A DNA stretch of 64,000 bases from Mycosarcoma maydis (Eukaryota; Basidiomycota; Ustilaginomycetes; Ustilaginales), in NCBI RefSeq assembly GCF_000328475.2, contig NC_026478.1, forward strand, positions 1,736,001 through 1,800,000. Direction: 5' to 3'. Position numbers and translations under genes: made by a program. This document shows positions 19,912 through 29,876 of this stretch, piece by piece. How positions within the stretch are numbered: position 1 is the stretch's first letter; each line of letters begins with the position of its first letter. The notes beneath the pieces are model-generated. The model saw only the letters and a program-made list of their open reading frames with translations, did no database searches and was not told where the DNA came from.

Positions 19912-21762
19912 ATGTCGACACCGACGGTTGACGCATCTGGTGCATCCACACGCACGGCGATCCGGTACCAAGACAGCATCGGCTCGCTTAGCCGCAGCGA
20001 AAAGTCGGTGCAGCGCATCCTCTCGCAGTCGACACGGATCCACGTTTTGCGAGATAAACTCGATGAGCGATCAGTCGAGGAGTTGGAAGCGTCGGCTCAG
20101 CAGTTGGGCGCGCAGCTGACAACAAGCGCCGAATCAGCGAATATAGTGGTGACGGCAATCAAGGCGCCTAAAAGGATATTGAAGTGGATTCCGGACGGGG
20201 AGGCGAATGTCGTACCGCCAAGGACGGAGAGAGGTGAGACGGGCAGAGCAAGGGAAGAGGTACAGAGAGTGGAAAGGCAGCTCGGGGAGGAGGTGCTGAG
20301 GGATTGGAGACGCTTTGTTGTTACACCGCAGTGGCTGGATGCGGTCAAGGCGGAAGCAAGGTTGGTGGATCCAGACCTGTTTGCAGTTGTCGCGATCAAG
20401 GATGAGTCCAAAACGCTAGAGAGCAAACCCTCTGCTACCAGCGATCGAAAGAGAAAGCACAGTCCAAGCGGTTCACCGCTGCTCGCACCATCGCACCATG
20501 CATCACCACCTGCCGTCCTCCGACGCAAGCACTTGTCGTCGTCCCCCACCCCTACAACCGCGTCCTCCTCGTACTACGATGCCATCTACCCACCCGCTCC
20601 CTGTCCACGCTGGCAAAACACGCGTTACGCCTGTCGTCGACCCTCGCCGCTCCACTCTCCCAACCAAGCACTCATCACCGAACTCGAGCTCATCCGCACC
20701 GAACGTCGACTCACCGGAGACACGTACTCAGAAATGGCGTACATGCGCGCCATCTCGGCACTCAAAGCCTTCCCCTTCCCTATTCCCGATCGCATCCTCG
20801 ATCCTCCAGAAGTGTTCGACCCGGCATTGTTGGAGTTACGCCTGAGCGAGGTGGAGAAGCTCAAAGGGGTGGGAAAGAAAGTGTTTTCGCTCATCAAACA
20901 GTTTTATGCGTCCGAGAACAAGAGTGGCGAGAGGATCGTGGAGGCCAAGGTGATAGCGAGGGATCCAGCCGTGTACATCATGAACGCATTCACAGAGCTG
21001 TACGGAATTGGACCGATCGGTGCAAGGGAAGCGTACAACTCAGGAGCTAGGAGCTTCAGCGATGTGTTGCACAGAGGCAAGTCGCTGGCGACACACCTAT
21101 CGGTGCAGGAGTCGGTGCGTATCCTAGCAGATCTTAGGAAGCCAATTGGAAGGGAAGAGTGTCGGTCCATCACAGCGCACATCATGGCGCTGGTCAGATC
21201 AATGTTAGCCGACGACGTCGAGGTCAAGTACGAGATATGTGGTGGGTATAGGAGGGGAAAGGAGAGCACGTATGATGTAGACATCATCATCGGTCATAGC
21301 GAACCACCCAGTCGAGCGCTCCACATGAGGCTGCTGAACGAGATGAAACGAAAGGGACTCATCACGCACTTGGTCAACGTCAGCACACCCGCCTCCTCGT
21401 ACCTAGACCCCGACACCACAATCCATGACAAACACACGCCACCACCAGTGCACATTGATATCGCTAACATCGTCGTCCTACCCCCGCTCTCGGACCGCAC
21501 CCATTTAGCGATGCATCGAAGGGTCGATCTCGTGTTTTGCCCACTGCGCGTCTACGGCGCCACCGTCCTCGGTTGGACGGGAAGCATGACATTTGAACGC
21601 GACCTCCGACTCTGGGCCAAAAGCAAAGGCTTCAACTTCAGCTTTGATGGGCTCACCAATCTCGCTGACGAGTCTCTCGTAGACACCACCGACGAAAAGG
21701 CTGTCTTTGACGCGTTGGACTTGCAGTACATGCCTCCAGAATGGCGAAATTGCGACGCTTGA
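19912..21762 (+). CDS. POL4: Family X DNA polymerase (Pol4; Pol mu/TdT-like)
   Basis: The product is 616 residues from the ATG at 19912. A divergent BRCT domain occupies about residues 40-160 (ending TPQWLDAVKAEARLVDPDLF). After a Ser/Pro-rich linker come the 8-kDa and fingers regions with helix-hairpin-helix motifs LKGVGKK and LYGIGPIGAREAY. The palm has ICGGYRRGKESTYDVD with metal-binding D455 and D457, and RRVDLVFCP with D539. The thumb has GWTGSMTFERDLRLWAKSKG and ends LDLQYMPPEWRNCDA. The GWTGS motif and YMPPEWRN end resemble Pol mu/TdT and S. pombe Pol4 more than Pol beta. Such enzymes fill gaps during non-homologous end joining or base excision repair in the nucleus. Its 3' end converges with SED5 at 119 bp. 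Family assignment is firm; the mu-versus-lambda choice is not. Confidence 0.93.
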   Translation: MSTPTVDASGASTRTAIRYQDSIGSLSRSEKSVQRILSQSTRIHVLRDKLDERSVEELEASAQQLGAQLTTSAESANIVVTAIKAPKRILKWIPDGEANVVPPRTERGETGRAREEVQRVERQLGEEVLRDWRRFVVTPQWLDAVKAEARLVDPDLFAVVAIKDESKTLESKPSATSDRKRKHSPSGSPLLAPSHHASPPAVLRRKHLSSSPTPTTASSSYYDAIYPPAPCPRWQNTRYACRRPSPLHSPNQALITELELIRTERRLTGDTYSEMAYMRAISALKAFPFPIPDRILDPPEVFDPALLELRLSEVEKLKGVGKKVFSLIKQFYASENKSGERIVEAKVIARDPAVYIMNAFTELYGIGPIGAREAYNSGARSFSDVLHRGKSLATHLSVQESVRILADLRKPIGREECRSITAHIMALVRSMLADDVEVKYEICGGYRRGKESTYDVDIIIGHSEPPSRALHMRLLNEMKRKGLITHLVNVSTPASSYLDPDTTIHDKHTPPPVHIDIANIVVLPPLSDRTHLAMHRRVDLVFCPLRVYGATVLGWTGSMTFERDLRLWAKSKGFNFSFDGLTNLADESLVDTTDEKAVFDALDLQYMPPEWRNCDA

Positions 21763-21881
21763 AGAACTGGACGAATGAATACCTCCGACGATCATGGTGG
21801 CCACACGCACAAACGTCGGAAGGCTCAGTGTATGTATAACAATTGTATGCGCACGAGGTATGATGACAAACTATCGATGAT

Positions 21882-23249
21882 TCAGGACACAAGGATGAAC
21901 ACTGTCGAGAACGTGAGTCGCAAAGCAGAGTATCAAACGTCAGCACTTGCGAGTCGCCAACTTGCACGCACATGGTTGGTTGTGCAACTTACGGAGGAAA
22001 AACACGATGAGCACACCAAAAATTTTGAGCATCAGCCAACGATTGCTGCTGACACTGGCGTAGTACTTCAAGAGCTCCCTCTGGGCGCCTCCTACGTTAT
22101 CGACGACGTCCATGACGTTATCGTCGATGCGCTGGACGGTCTCCCTCTGCTCGGCGACCATGTGCGCCAATTGGCTGAAGATCTGGCCTAGCTCCGAGAT
22201 GGTGGATTCGATGGATTCAATCGCGGTGCTGCGTTGCTGCATGTAGTTGGTTTGTTGCGTATCCATGAGTTGCATCTGCAAGTACTGTTCGCTGCCGACG
22301 GCGGACGCGTTCGAGGAGGAGCCCATGTCGAGGGCGAGAAAGTCAGACTCTCCAGCTTTCGTCTTACCCTTGGCGTCGTAGCCGTCGGACGACGCGGAAT
22401 GCTGCAATCCATCGTTGAGCGCTGAAGGCGCTGTACGATGCGCCATGGCTGATCCGGTTCGTGTTGGGTTGTAAAGCGGTGAATCTGTTCCGGCGGTGGC
22501 GGTGGGTTTGCCACGCGAACGAAGGACTGCCATCGGCCTCAGGTCAGTTACATGCTCGCACTCTGCACGTCTCTGTTTCGAGATCTAAACACCTACCTGA
22601 GTTCTCTCCTGGAACAGCACCTGTTGCCGAGTTGGAAAACATGAACTGTTCACTCCGATCTTTCGACGCCTTCATGTTCTGTGTCCTCACCTCCAAGATG
22701 TCCTGGAACGACGTTGTGGCACCTGCCAATTTCGACTGCAACAGCGTGACGACGTTGCCGCGATGCTCTTCAGCACGGTCAGCTGTCCTTCCTGACTTGT
22801 TGGCCTTATTGAACGCCTGCAGATCGGCGAGCTGTTTGTTGATGGCAGCAATGTCGTGCTTGATAATGTAGGTCAGCTCAGAGATCTCGACTGGTCGATC
22901 GTCAAACAGCGTCTTTCGTCGCGCCACTGTAGAGGCAGATGCATCATGAAGCAGAAAGTCAGATAACCAAACCAGCCAGCTTGGCGCACTATGCGTGTAC
23001 GCAGCAGATAGACCTACATTGTGCAAGACGCTGCAGCTTGGTAGTGGTCGAAGCGATGTCTTTGCCGATGGCCTGTGCTCGACGAGCGAACTCTCCCTTG
23101 CGTGGTGATGCGCCCGGCGCATTCTGGTTCAACAGCTTTTGCTTTGCTGGCTGTGCGGATCTCGATGCGATGGATTCGACAAGCCCTTGAAATTCCGAGG
23201 TCCGGTCTTTGACCGAATGGCCATAGTAAGATGTTGGTGTATATGACAT
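21882..23249 (-). CDS. SED5: Golgi Qa-SNARE syntaxin 5 (SED5), four exons
   Basis: Exons on the minus strand are 23018-23249, 22597-22926, 21993-22526 and 21882-21901. The introns are 91, 70 and 91 bp, with donors GTAGGT, GTAGGT and GTAAGT and CAG acceptors. All junctions keep frame and give 371 residues. The start is MSYTPTSYYGHSVKDRTSEF; DRTSEF is the Sly1-binding N-peptide of Sed5/syntaxin 5. The Habc region follows (KTLFDDRPVEISELTYIIK). The SNARE motif spans about 282-345 with zero-layer glutamine Q314 in MVAEQRETVQRIDDNV, and a C-terminal anchor at about 351-371. It mediates ER-Golgi and intra-Golgi membrane fusion. The final exon is only 20 nt and encodes the last residues of the anchor (FILVS) and the stop. 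Confidence 0.95.
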
Positions 23250-23596
23250 TCTGTTGCAGGGAACGCTCCAAGGTCAGAGAGCCGACCGGGTGTTTGGATG
23301 CGATCGAATGTTGTCCTAAGATCGAAACGGGTGGTAGTTGATGCGATATCAAGGTCAGCGCAGGATCGAGTGACGACCTGATCACGATGCTCTTGATGAT
23401 GAATGACAGTCGTGGCGGTAGAGGCGAGAGCACCAACAATTGGCTGCCCCGCGTCATCGCCCACGTCGACGTTACCACTCGACTTCCGATTTCCGCGTTG
23501 TGTCTTTTTTGGCTCTGAAACGTCACACAGCGGTACGAGGTGGAGGCATCCTTCCACTTGTCCTCTCCAGCTGATCGCTCTTGCAAATCACTCAGC
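23250..23596. other. Divergent promoter region between SED5 and CUS2-like genes
   Basis: About 350 bp serving both genes. I see no dispersed motif cluster or TATA box here, unlike most intergenic stretches of the window. A frame running through it from 23540 is a TTG-started extension of the downstream gene. Confidence 0.45.
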
Positions 23597-24994
23597 ATGC
23601 ATCCAGCGCCTCCCACGGCATCTGGCTCGGACGACCCTCGAGTCTACCTTGATCGGCTCTCTGGCAATTGGAGGTACGAAGATGATCAAGGCGACGAATG
23701 GGAGTGGCAGCCGTTGGTGCAACATTCGCGACTGGCTGTCGATCTGGGCGAGACCGAAGAGGATGGACCTAGCGCATCCAGCTCGAGCTTGAAAGCTACG
23801 CAGACTGTGTCTCGGAGCGGACATTGGGTCAAAGCCCTGGACGATGATCTCATCCGTGCACAGCAAGCAGCCTACTCGGTTGAAGGCGTGGACGAATCAC
23901 AACCGGCACAAGCGGTGCTTCGGCGTGGCAAGAAACGTGCCGCGTCGCCGCCTTGTTCGCACAACACAGCCTCCAAGCGCTCAGCTACAAACCACACCAG
24001 CGGCTCATCACCAACCAAGCTCCCGCCGTCCAGGAAGCCAAAACCAATCACATCGCTTTACGTCACAGGCCTACCACTCGACGCTACGTCGGACGAAATA
24101 GCACGTGTCTTTCAACGCTACGGTGTACTTTTGGAAGACGATCAAGGTCGACCTCGTGTCAAGATGTACTACGACGACAAGACGCGCATGTTCAAAGGTG
24201 AAGCATTGGTGGTGTACTTCAAGCCGGAGAGTGTGGATCTGGCGATCAGCATGTTGGACGAGACAAGCTTGAGAGGTGCTATTGGGTCGTCCAGTGGGGG
24301 ACAGGTGATGAGGGTTCAGCGTGCGGAATTCCACAATGCTCAAGCTGGCGATGCCAAGGCGAGTGGAAAGCAACAAGCTGGTGCAGATGGAGTGAAACCA
24401 AACTCCACCGATGCATCTTGCAACAGCCATCGACGAAATTTGACGGAACAAGATCGCAAGAAGATCGCCAAGCGAGTTGCGAGATTGGAAACCAAGCTTT
24501 CGGATTGGCGAGATGACTCGTCCTCATCGAGCGTCTCGGATAGCGAGACGATGCATACTGGCAGCGCCACTGCCCGCACTGGTGGTGCTCGCACAGTGGT
24601 GCTCACCAAGATGTTTACCTTGTTCGAACTCGAGTCAGACCCAACGCTGCTGCTCGACCTGAAAGAGGACGTTCGTGAAGAATGCAATTCCAGCATCGGC
24701 GGTGTCACCAATGTCGTGCTCTGGGATGCCGAACCCGAGGGTATAATTACGGTCAAATTCTCTACGCCAGATCAAGCCAACGCTTGCGTACGCATGATGA
24801 ATGGCCGATTCTTCGCTCAACGACGCATCGACGCCTATATCCTCCGCAGCAAACCCAGATTCCGCAAAACCACCACCGAACAAGACCCCGACACCGATCA
24901 TGACACCATCCCCGCTACCGCTACAGCTGCAAACAGCAAGAGCGAAGCCATCAGAAAAGACGCTTTCGGCACTTGGTTACAAGACGCTTCTTAA
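23597..24994 (+). CDS. CUS2: Tat-SF1/CUS2-type U2 snRNP splicing factor, two RRMs
   Basis: The product is 465 residues from the ATG at 23597 (MHPAPPTASGS). An N-terminal region with WRYEDDQGDEWEWQPLV resembles the acidic/aromatic N-terminus of Tat-SF1 homologues. RRM1 is at about 151-243 (SLYVTGLPLDATSDEIARVF; RNP1-like FKGEALVVYF). A Ser-rich, basic linker contains RNLTEQDRKKIAKRVARLE. RRM2 is at about 331-416 (VVLTKMFTLFELESDP; NGRFFAQRRIDAYIL) and has the R-X-F signature (R404, F406) of a U2AF-homology motif. Yeast Cus2 and human Tat-SF1 bind SF3b1 and chaperone U2 snRNA folding before branch-site recognition. Domain order and the UHM motif make the call firm. It converges with the SCH9-like gene 242 bp away. 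Confidence 0.92.
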   Translation: MHPAPPTASGSDDPRVYLDRLSGNWRYEDDQGDEWEWQPLVQHSRLAVDLGETEEDGPSASSSSLKATQTVSRSGHWVKALDDDLIRAQQAAYSVEGVDESQPAQAVLRRGKKRAASPPCSHNTASKRSATNHTSGSSPTKLPPSRKPKPITSLYVTGLPLDATSDEIARVFQRYGVLLEDDQGRPRVKMYYDDKTRMFKGEALVVYFKPESVDLAISMLDETSLRGAIGSSSGGQVMRVQRAEFHNAQAGDAKASGKQQAGADGVKPNSTDASCNSHRRNLTEQDRKKIAKRVARLETKLSDWRDDSSSSSVSDSETMHTGSATARTGGARTVVLTKMFTLFELESDPTLLLDLKEDVREECNSSIGGVTNVVLWDAEPEGIITVKFSTPDQANACVRMMNGRFFAQRRIDAYILRSKPRFRKTTTEQDPDTDHDTIPATATAANSKSEAIRKDAFGTWLQDAS

Positions 24995-25236
24995 CCGTGT
25001 ACACGCTTCAAGCCGAACGAATCTCGAATCTGCAAAAACCATGAATGCTTCCTTGAGATGACATCGTGAGTAGCGATCTGACAAGAGGCTTGCGCAATCG
25101 TGAATGAAACTTGTGTAACTGTGCGAAATGAGGTGCAAGAGAGATGTACTTCATGTATGGAATCTTGATGTATGACAAGGTCCGTGTCGAGAACAAGAAA
25201 AAGGTGTATGAAAAGAGCGATTGGCGAGAAAGAAAC

Positions 25237-27498
25237 TCAGCGAGGGTGCATGACTTCGTCGGCGTCTAACGACTCCAAAGCGGCTACGTCGTCATCCATA
25301 GGAGCATCGTCGTTGACGCCCATCCGGCTCATGCCTAGACTGGCTCCAGCCAAGCCAAAGCCGCCGGATCCTCTCCGGCCACCAAAGCTGCCCGCTACAC
25401 TGCCTTCGTACGTGCCGCTGTAGCTGAAGCCCCTGAACTTGTCCTGAATACTCCTGGTCAGCAAGTGATCATCGTCCACCTCGCCACCTCGGCTCTTGCT
25501 GATTGCGACCCCTTTGCCGTTGGCATCTTGCTCCGACAAGATGTCTCCATTCTGCAACGCTTTGGCCGCATCGGTCGACGAGCCTTCGAAACCAGGAATC
25601 ACAGCAACATCCTTGAGGTCCGTCTCGGTGAATTCGGGATCAAAGTTGGCCACGCTTTCGTCGGATTCGACCAGCGGTTTGAACGGCGGAGTGAGCTGTT
25701 TCTTGGAAAGCGCGTCAAAATCGATATCTTTGAAGAAAGGGTGCTCTTTGAGATCTTGTGCATCGCGTTGGGCTCCCAAACGGTGACGTGGATTACGGTT
25801 GAGCAGACCCTTGACAAACTGCTTGCCGTCGTCACCGATGGCACCGCGAGGAAACTTGATTTTGCCAAAGCAGATGTTTCGATACATTTGCTGTGTATCC
25901 TCTGCGTAGAAGGGCGACCAGCCACAACACATTTCGAAAAGCAGAACTCCGAGGGACCAGAAGTCGACGAGCTTCGAGTAGCCCGATTCGTCGAGCAGCA
26001 CTTCGGGAGCCAAGTATTCGGTGGTTCCGCAAAAGGTGTTGGTAAGTTGACCGGCGCCCAAGTCAGGTTTGCTGAGACCGAAATCACACAAGGCGACGTG
26101 GCCAGTGGCATCGAGCAAAATGTTTTCGGGCTTGAGATCGCGGTAGACGATATCGTACTTGTGCAGATGTTCGAGGGCGAGGACGAGTTCGGCAATGTAG
26201 AATCGAGCGCGTTCCTCGGTGAAGCGACCCTCGCGTTGCAAGTGCCAGAAGAGCTCGCCTCCGGACTTGTAGTCGGTGACAAAGTAGAGCTCGGTGGCGC
26301 TCTGGAAAGAGAATTTGAGACCGACGAGGAAGGGGCAGTCGAGGGATTTTTCGAGGATCTTTCGTTCGCCCATGGTGTGTGTGACCTCCTTCTTGAGCGC
26401 AATCTCGCGCTTGGAAAGCACCTTCATGGCGTAGATACGCTTGGTGTCCTTCTTGCGCACCTGAAAGACGCGACCAAAGGTGCCGCGTCCGATGAGCTTA
26501 AGATACTCAAAGTCGTGGGGAGTGAGCTTCTTCTGGGGCATGCGCTCGTAGGTGATCTGAACGCGAATTTCGCCGCGGTGATTCTCCATGTCTTCTTCGT
26601 CGTCTCGGGAGGAGAGCGGGTACCACTGGTCGCTCATCATCTTGTGCACCAGGCGAGGCTTGATTTCGCGCATACCGAGGAAGCCTTCATCCTCCGAGTG
26701 ACGGTCGTAGACGCTGATGTAGATGGGCTGGGAATCCTGGGTGACATCAAAGGTAACCTCGTGCTTCCATACGGGGTTGTGGTTCTGGCCTGTCCGTGAG
26801 AGGGCGTCTGCGGGTGTGACGGTCCTTGCACGGCTTCGACCTGCTTCGCCAGCCTCGGAACGGGGCTGTGCGACACCTTTGGCCTCCTCGCCAAATTCAT
26901 CGACAGGTTCGCGGCCGATGAATTCGTTCTTATCAAACTGAATCACGGCGTAGGGCCTGGCGGCGGGACTGCTGACGGCGAGATTGCGACCTGCGACGAT
27001 TTTGACGGTGAGGTGACCTCGAGGCGCGTAGGTGTTGCGTGTTTTGCTCGAACCGGAACCGGAGCCGGAGCCGGAGCTCACAGAGGCTACGGAGTCAGTA
27101 GATGTGGAAGAAGAGGCGGTAGGCACGGCGTCGGATATGGGTGTGGCGGTGTGGTTGGAAGGCAGCGCCAGAGGCATGTTGGGCTCGTTCTTGTGCTTTG
27201 GTGGCGGTAACTTCATGGTAAAGTCTGGATCGCTGAGTGAGATCGAGGTTGTGGGAATGGCAGACTGGGATGTGATGCCACCAGGGGTGCGCATACCGGG
27301 AGTGACATCACCTGGAAGATGGTTGGTGATGATAGAGGTGTTGAGAGAGGAGCGAGAGGATTGCTTTGTCATTGCAGGAGGCAGCATGCTGTCGAAAGGG
27401 TTGCGTTCGGCACCGTTTGAGTGGGAGCTTGATGCTTTGGGCGTGGTCTGGTCGGCTGGACCCGACGGCCAGAGGCCTCGAAGCATGTTGGACGCCAT
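25237..27498 (-). CDS. SCH9: AGC protein kinase with C2 domain, SCH9 type
   Basis: The product is 753 residues from the ATG at 27498 (MASNMLRGLW); the frame upstream begins at a non-ATG codon. A Ser/Thr-rich N-terminus with a (SG) repeat leads to a C2 domain at about 158-320 (HLTVKIVAGRNLAVSS, YISVYDRHSEDEGFLG). The kinase domain follows, about 330-585: GRGTFGRV, K359, YRDLKPEN with D454, DFG 472-474 and a PDK1-type activation loop LTNTFCGTTEYLAPE (T488 expected). The AGC tail contains LTPPFKP and a hydrophobic motif FRGFSYS. C2 plus AGC kinase is the Sch9 arrangement; in yeasts Sch9 is a TORC1 substrate that couples nutrients to growth, ribosome biogenesis and lifespan. A 444-codon antisense frame is a shadow. 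It shares a 2.4-kb divergent region with the next gene. Confidence 0.94.
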   Translation of the reverse strand: MASNMLRGLWPSGPADQTTPKASSSHSNGAERNPFDSMLPPAMTKQSSRSSLNTSIITNHLPGDVTPGMRTPGGITSQSAIPTTSISLSDPDFTMKLPPPKHKNEPNMPLALPSNHTATPISDAVPTASSSTSTDSVASVSSGSGSGSGSSKTRNTYAPRGHLTVKIVAGRNLAVSSPAARPYAVIQFDKNEFIGREPVDEFGEEAKGVAQPRSEAGEAGRSRARTVTPADALSRTGQNHNPVWKHEVTFDVTQDSQPIYISVYDRHSEDEGFLGMREIKPRLVHKMMSDQWYPLSSRDDEEDMENHRGEIRVQITYERMPQKKLTPHDFEYLKLIGRGTFGRVFQVRKKDTKRIYAMKVLSKREIALKKEVTHTMGERKILEKSLDCPFLVGLKFSFQSATELYFVTDYKSGGELFWHLQREGRFTEERARFYIAELVLALEHLHKYDIVYRDLKPENILLDATGHVALCDFGLSKPDLGAGQLTNTFCGTTEYLAPEVLLDESGYSKLVDFWSLGVLLFEMCCGWSPFYAEDTQQMYRNICFGKIKFPRGAIGDDGKQFVKGLLNRNPRHRLGAQRDAQDLKEHPFFKDIDFDALSKKQLTPPFKPLVESDESVANFDPEFTETDLKDVAVIPGFEGSSTDAAKALQNGDILSEQDANGKGVAISKSRGGEVDDDHLLTRSIQDKFRGFSYSGTYEGSVAGSFGGRRGSGGFGLAGASLGMSRMGVNDDAPMDDDVAALESLDADEVMHPR

Positions 27499-29876
27499 GG
27501 CTGATGGTACTGCGCTGTTTCTATTCTGACAAGGCGAGGGGAACCAAGGTGAAATTTGAGCAACGAAATTTGGGCGTTGCAAGTTGGCAGGTTGTGCGTA
27601 GCCGTTTAGCGTGCCAAACGGATGGAGCACAGCAAGAGTCTATCGTGAATGAGATGATGGTGCAGCGTCGGATGTGTTCCGACGTTGGTATTTTTTTCCC
27701 TTGGACGTCACGGTTGCGCTGAACCAACCAAGCTCGAGAGCGAAGAGAGAAGAGCGAAGCGCGTGCTCGAGATGAGAGCAGCCAATTCTGCCTAGCGTGT
27801 CTATTACTCGTGCTCTCTCGCGAGGCGACGCGTATCAAAGTGTTGAGAACAGTTCGTCCGAAAGAGTGTCCACGCTCTTGCACGCTTGCTAAGCTGTTGT
27901 TTCTCGTGATCTGAATCGCTGCGCGTCTGGGCGGCTGTGAGGGTGAGTTGAGCGCGTGCGTGTATAAGCCTTCGTGGCTAATACCTATTTATGACGGGCG
28001 ATGAAGCAATGCAGCGTGTGTCTCTGAACGCCAAGCACGGTCGTGATGATGATAGGGGACGGTGAGGGGGATAGTGATAGCATGTCTTTCTTAGTCCAGA
28101 GAGCACAGCCCTCAAGCAATCACAATCACGAATCACGGATTGCTCTGCGATGCAGCTTCGCCAAGGCAGGCACGAGTCGTGAGTAGCAAACATGAATGAA
28201 ATTTTTAGACCGAAACAACTCAAGGCTCAGCCTGTAGCCGCAGCCGCACAGTCATACCAACACAGCTGGCTTTCGTGACTCGTGATTCGTGATTCTTTCG
28301 TTGCAGCTGGACAGCCCGTTGCCAGTCGAGCTCGGCAGTCTGAATTGACGCAATTACTCGTGACTGTTATTCACATTATAAATATTAACCAGGTAAAAAA
28401 GGTCGTGGTACACAGAGCCAGGCTTTACTTACTCTGACTGTAATCACCCTGTACTGCTGTACAGTATCACGTAAGTACAGTATGTGGCTCAGTCATCTCG
28501 CCGTTGGTTGCGCTGCAGCTACAGCCAAAACTCTGTGCGTCTTGACTCACTTGTGGCCGCGGCCCAACTTCGGCAGCGCGTTACCATGCGCGAATCGCTC
28601 GACAGCAGCCTTGGCTTCCTCCAAACGCCGACATTGCGACTGCATGCTGTACATCTCTTCGCATGGTGATTATCATATGTTGCCGCACTCCTCTGCGACG
28701 GATGCCTCGAGGCTAATTTACAGGAAACCAGTCGTGAGTCACAAGCCTTGCGAATTATTCATGATTGACGGCGGGTGCAATATGGTCCACAAGCGCCGCT
28801 TGCCAACATGGATCGTGAATGGCTGTCGAGAATCAACATGCCAGACGGTCAAACACGAAATCGTATCAACAGTGTCTCCTTTCGTCGTCGTGACTCACGC
28901 TCTACATTCAAGGCCCGTGCGAACAAGCTCGTCCCGGCAATTCGGTCGGTGATCTGCCCATCGAGAATCAAGACAGCTTAGCCTTCTTCTTCTCTTACTC
29001 TCCTGCTCAACTCCCTCCTCGGTATGTGCTGTCTTAAAGAGTAATGATATGAGCACGGACCCAAATGCAGTTTCACGGCATCCTAGCAGCTTGTTACTGC
29101 AAACACCAAAACACGAAAGTCGCGAGTAAGATTCGTGAGTGATGTCCAAAAAAGAAAAAGAAAAATGGGGAAGGAATATCCAGGCACAAACCATTCGTGA
29201 TTCATTATCCAAAGAAATCACACAATCATGACTAAGTTGTTCGCATAATACGTGGGTCGTCGGGGGCCTCGCAAACCCAAGCATGAAACGATTGTGCCAC
29301 AAATCCGATCAGTAACGGCAAACCGCTCACACGTTGCGACTGACAGACCCGGCCGGATTTTCCAAGGTGAATCAATCACGAAATCACAATTCGTGAGTCG
29401 TCGAATTCACGATTGATTGTTGTATCGTTGTGAATCGTTGTGGAGCAAAGCAAAGACTGGCGTGGCTGGTGCGTTGCGCGCTTGGGTACCGCATCGACTC
29501 CTCCTTCTCAATACCAATCTCAACCGCCTCACATCTTCTGTCACCTCGACTTGCCTCGCTTCATATCGGCAATCATATGTACAAGGAATCACACATTTTT
29601 TCAACGCTTTGATTCGATTTCTACCAAGGCTCGACGCTCCTACGCTGACACACTCGTTGCCATACCTACACAACACACGCATCGGACAAGTACCACATCG
29701 CAACCTAGCCTGTCGCTCGTCACTCGCCACTCGTTACGGACCACAGTTCAGCTCTGTTATTTACATCGGAACTTTGCCTCTCCCCGTACGGATCCCCACT
29801 TTCATTCGTACTGCGTCAGTCCAGCGCGTTTGAGCAGCATCCTGTTCAATTGCTCGGCTTCACCGATTCTTCCATC
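27499..29876. other. Large divergent intergenic region (2.4 kb)
   Basis: Separates the SCH9-like and RGG-protein genes and should hold both promoters and 5' leaders. It contains dispersed motifs near 28122-28139, 28273-28295, 29183-29205 and 29370-29415. A set of GTACAGTAT/CTGTAC elements lies at about 28449-28480. The last 350 bp before 29877 are C/T-rich like a leader. Several 60-150 codon frames have no domain features and I do not call them. Confidence 0.5.
28273..28295. repeat. Dispersed intergenic motif cluster
   Basis: TTCGTGACTCGTGATTCGTGATTC, three tandem TCGTGAxT units in the SCH9/RGG-protein divergent region. Confidence 0.8.

Noticed and set aside
25465..26799. 444-codon plus-strand frame
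   Set aside because: Lies fully antisense to the SCH9-like kinase; its V/L/G-rich composition is the mirror of kinase codon use and it has no domain.
28482..29833. Several 60-156 codon frames in the 2.4-kb divergent region
   Set aside because: No domains, no matching codon use, and they cross dispersed motif copies.
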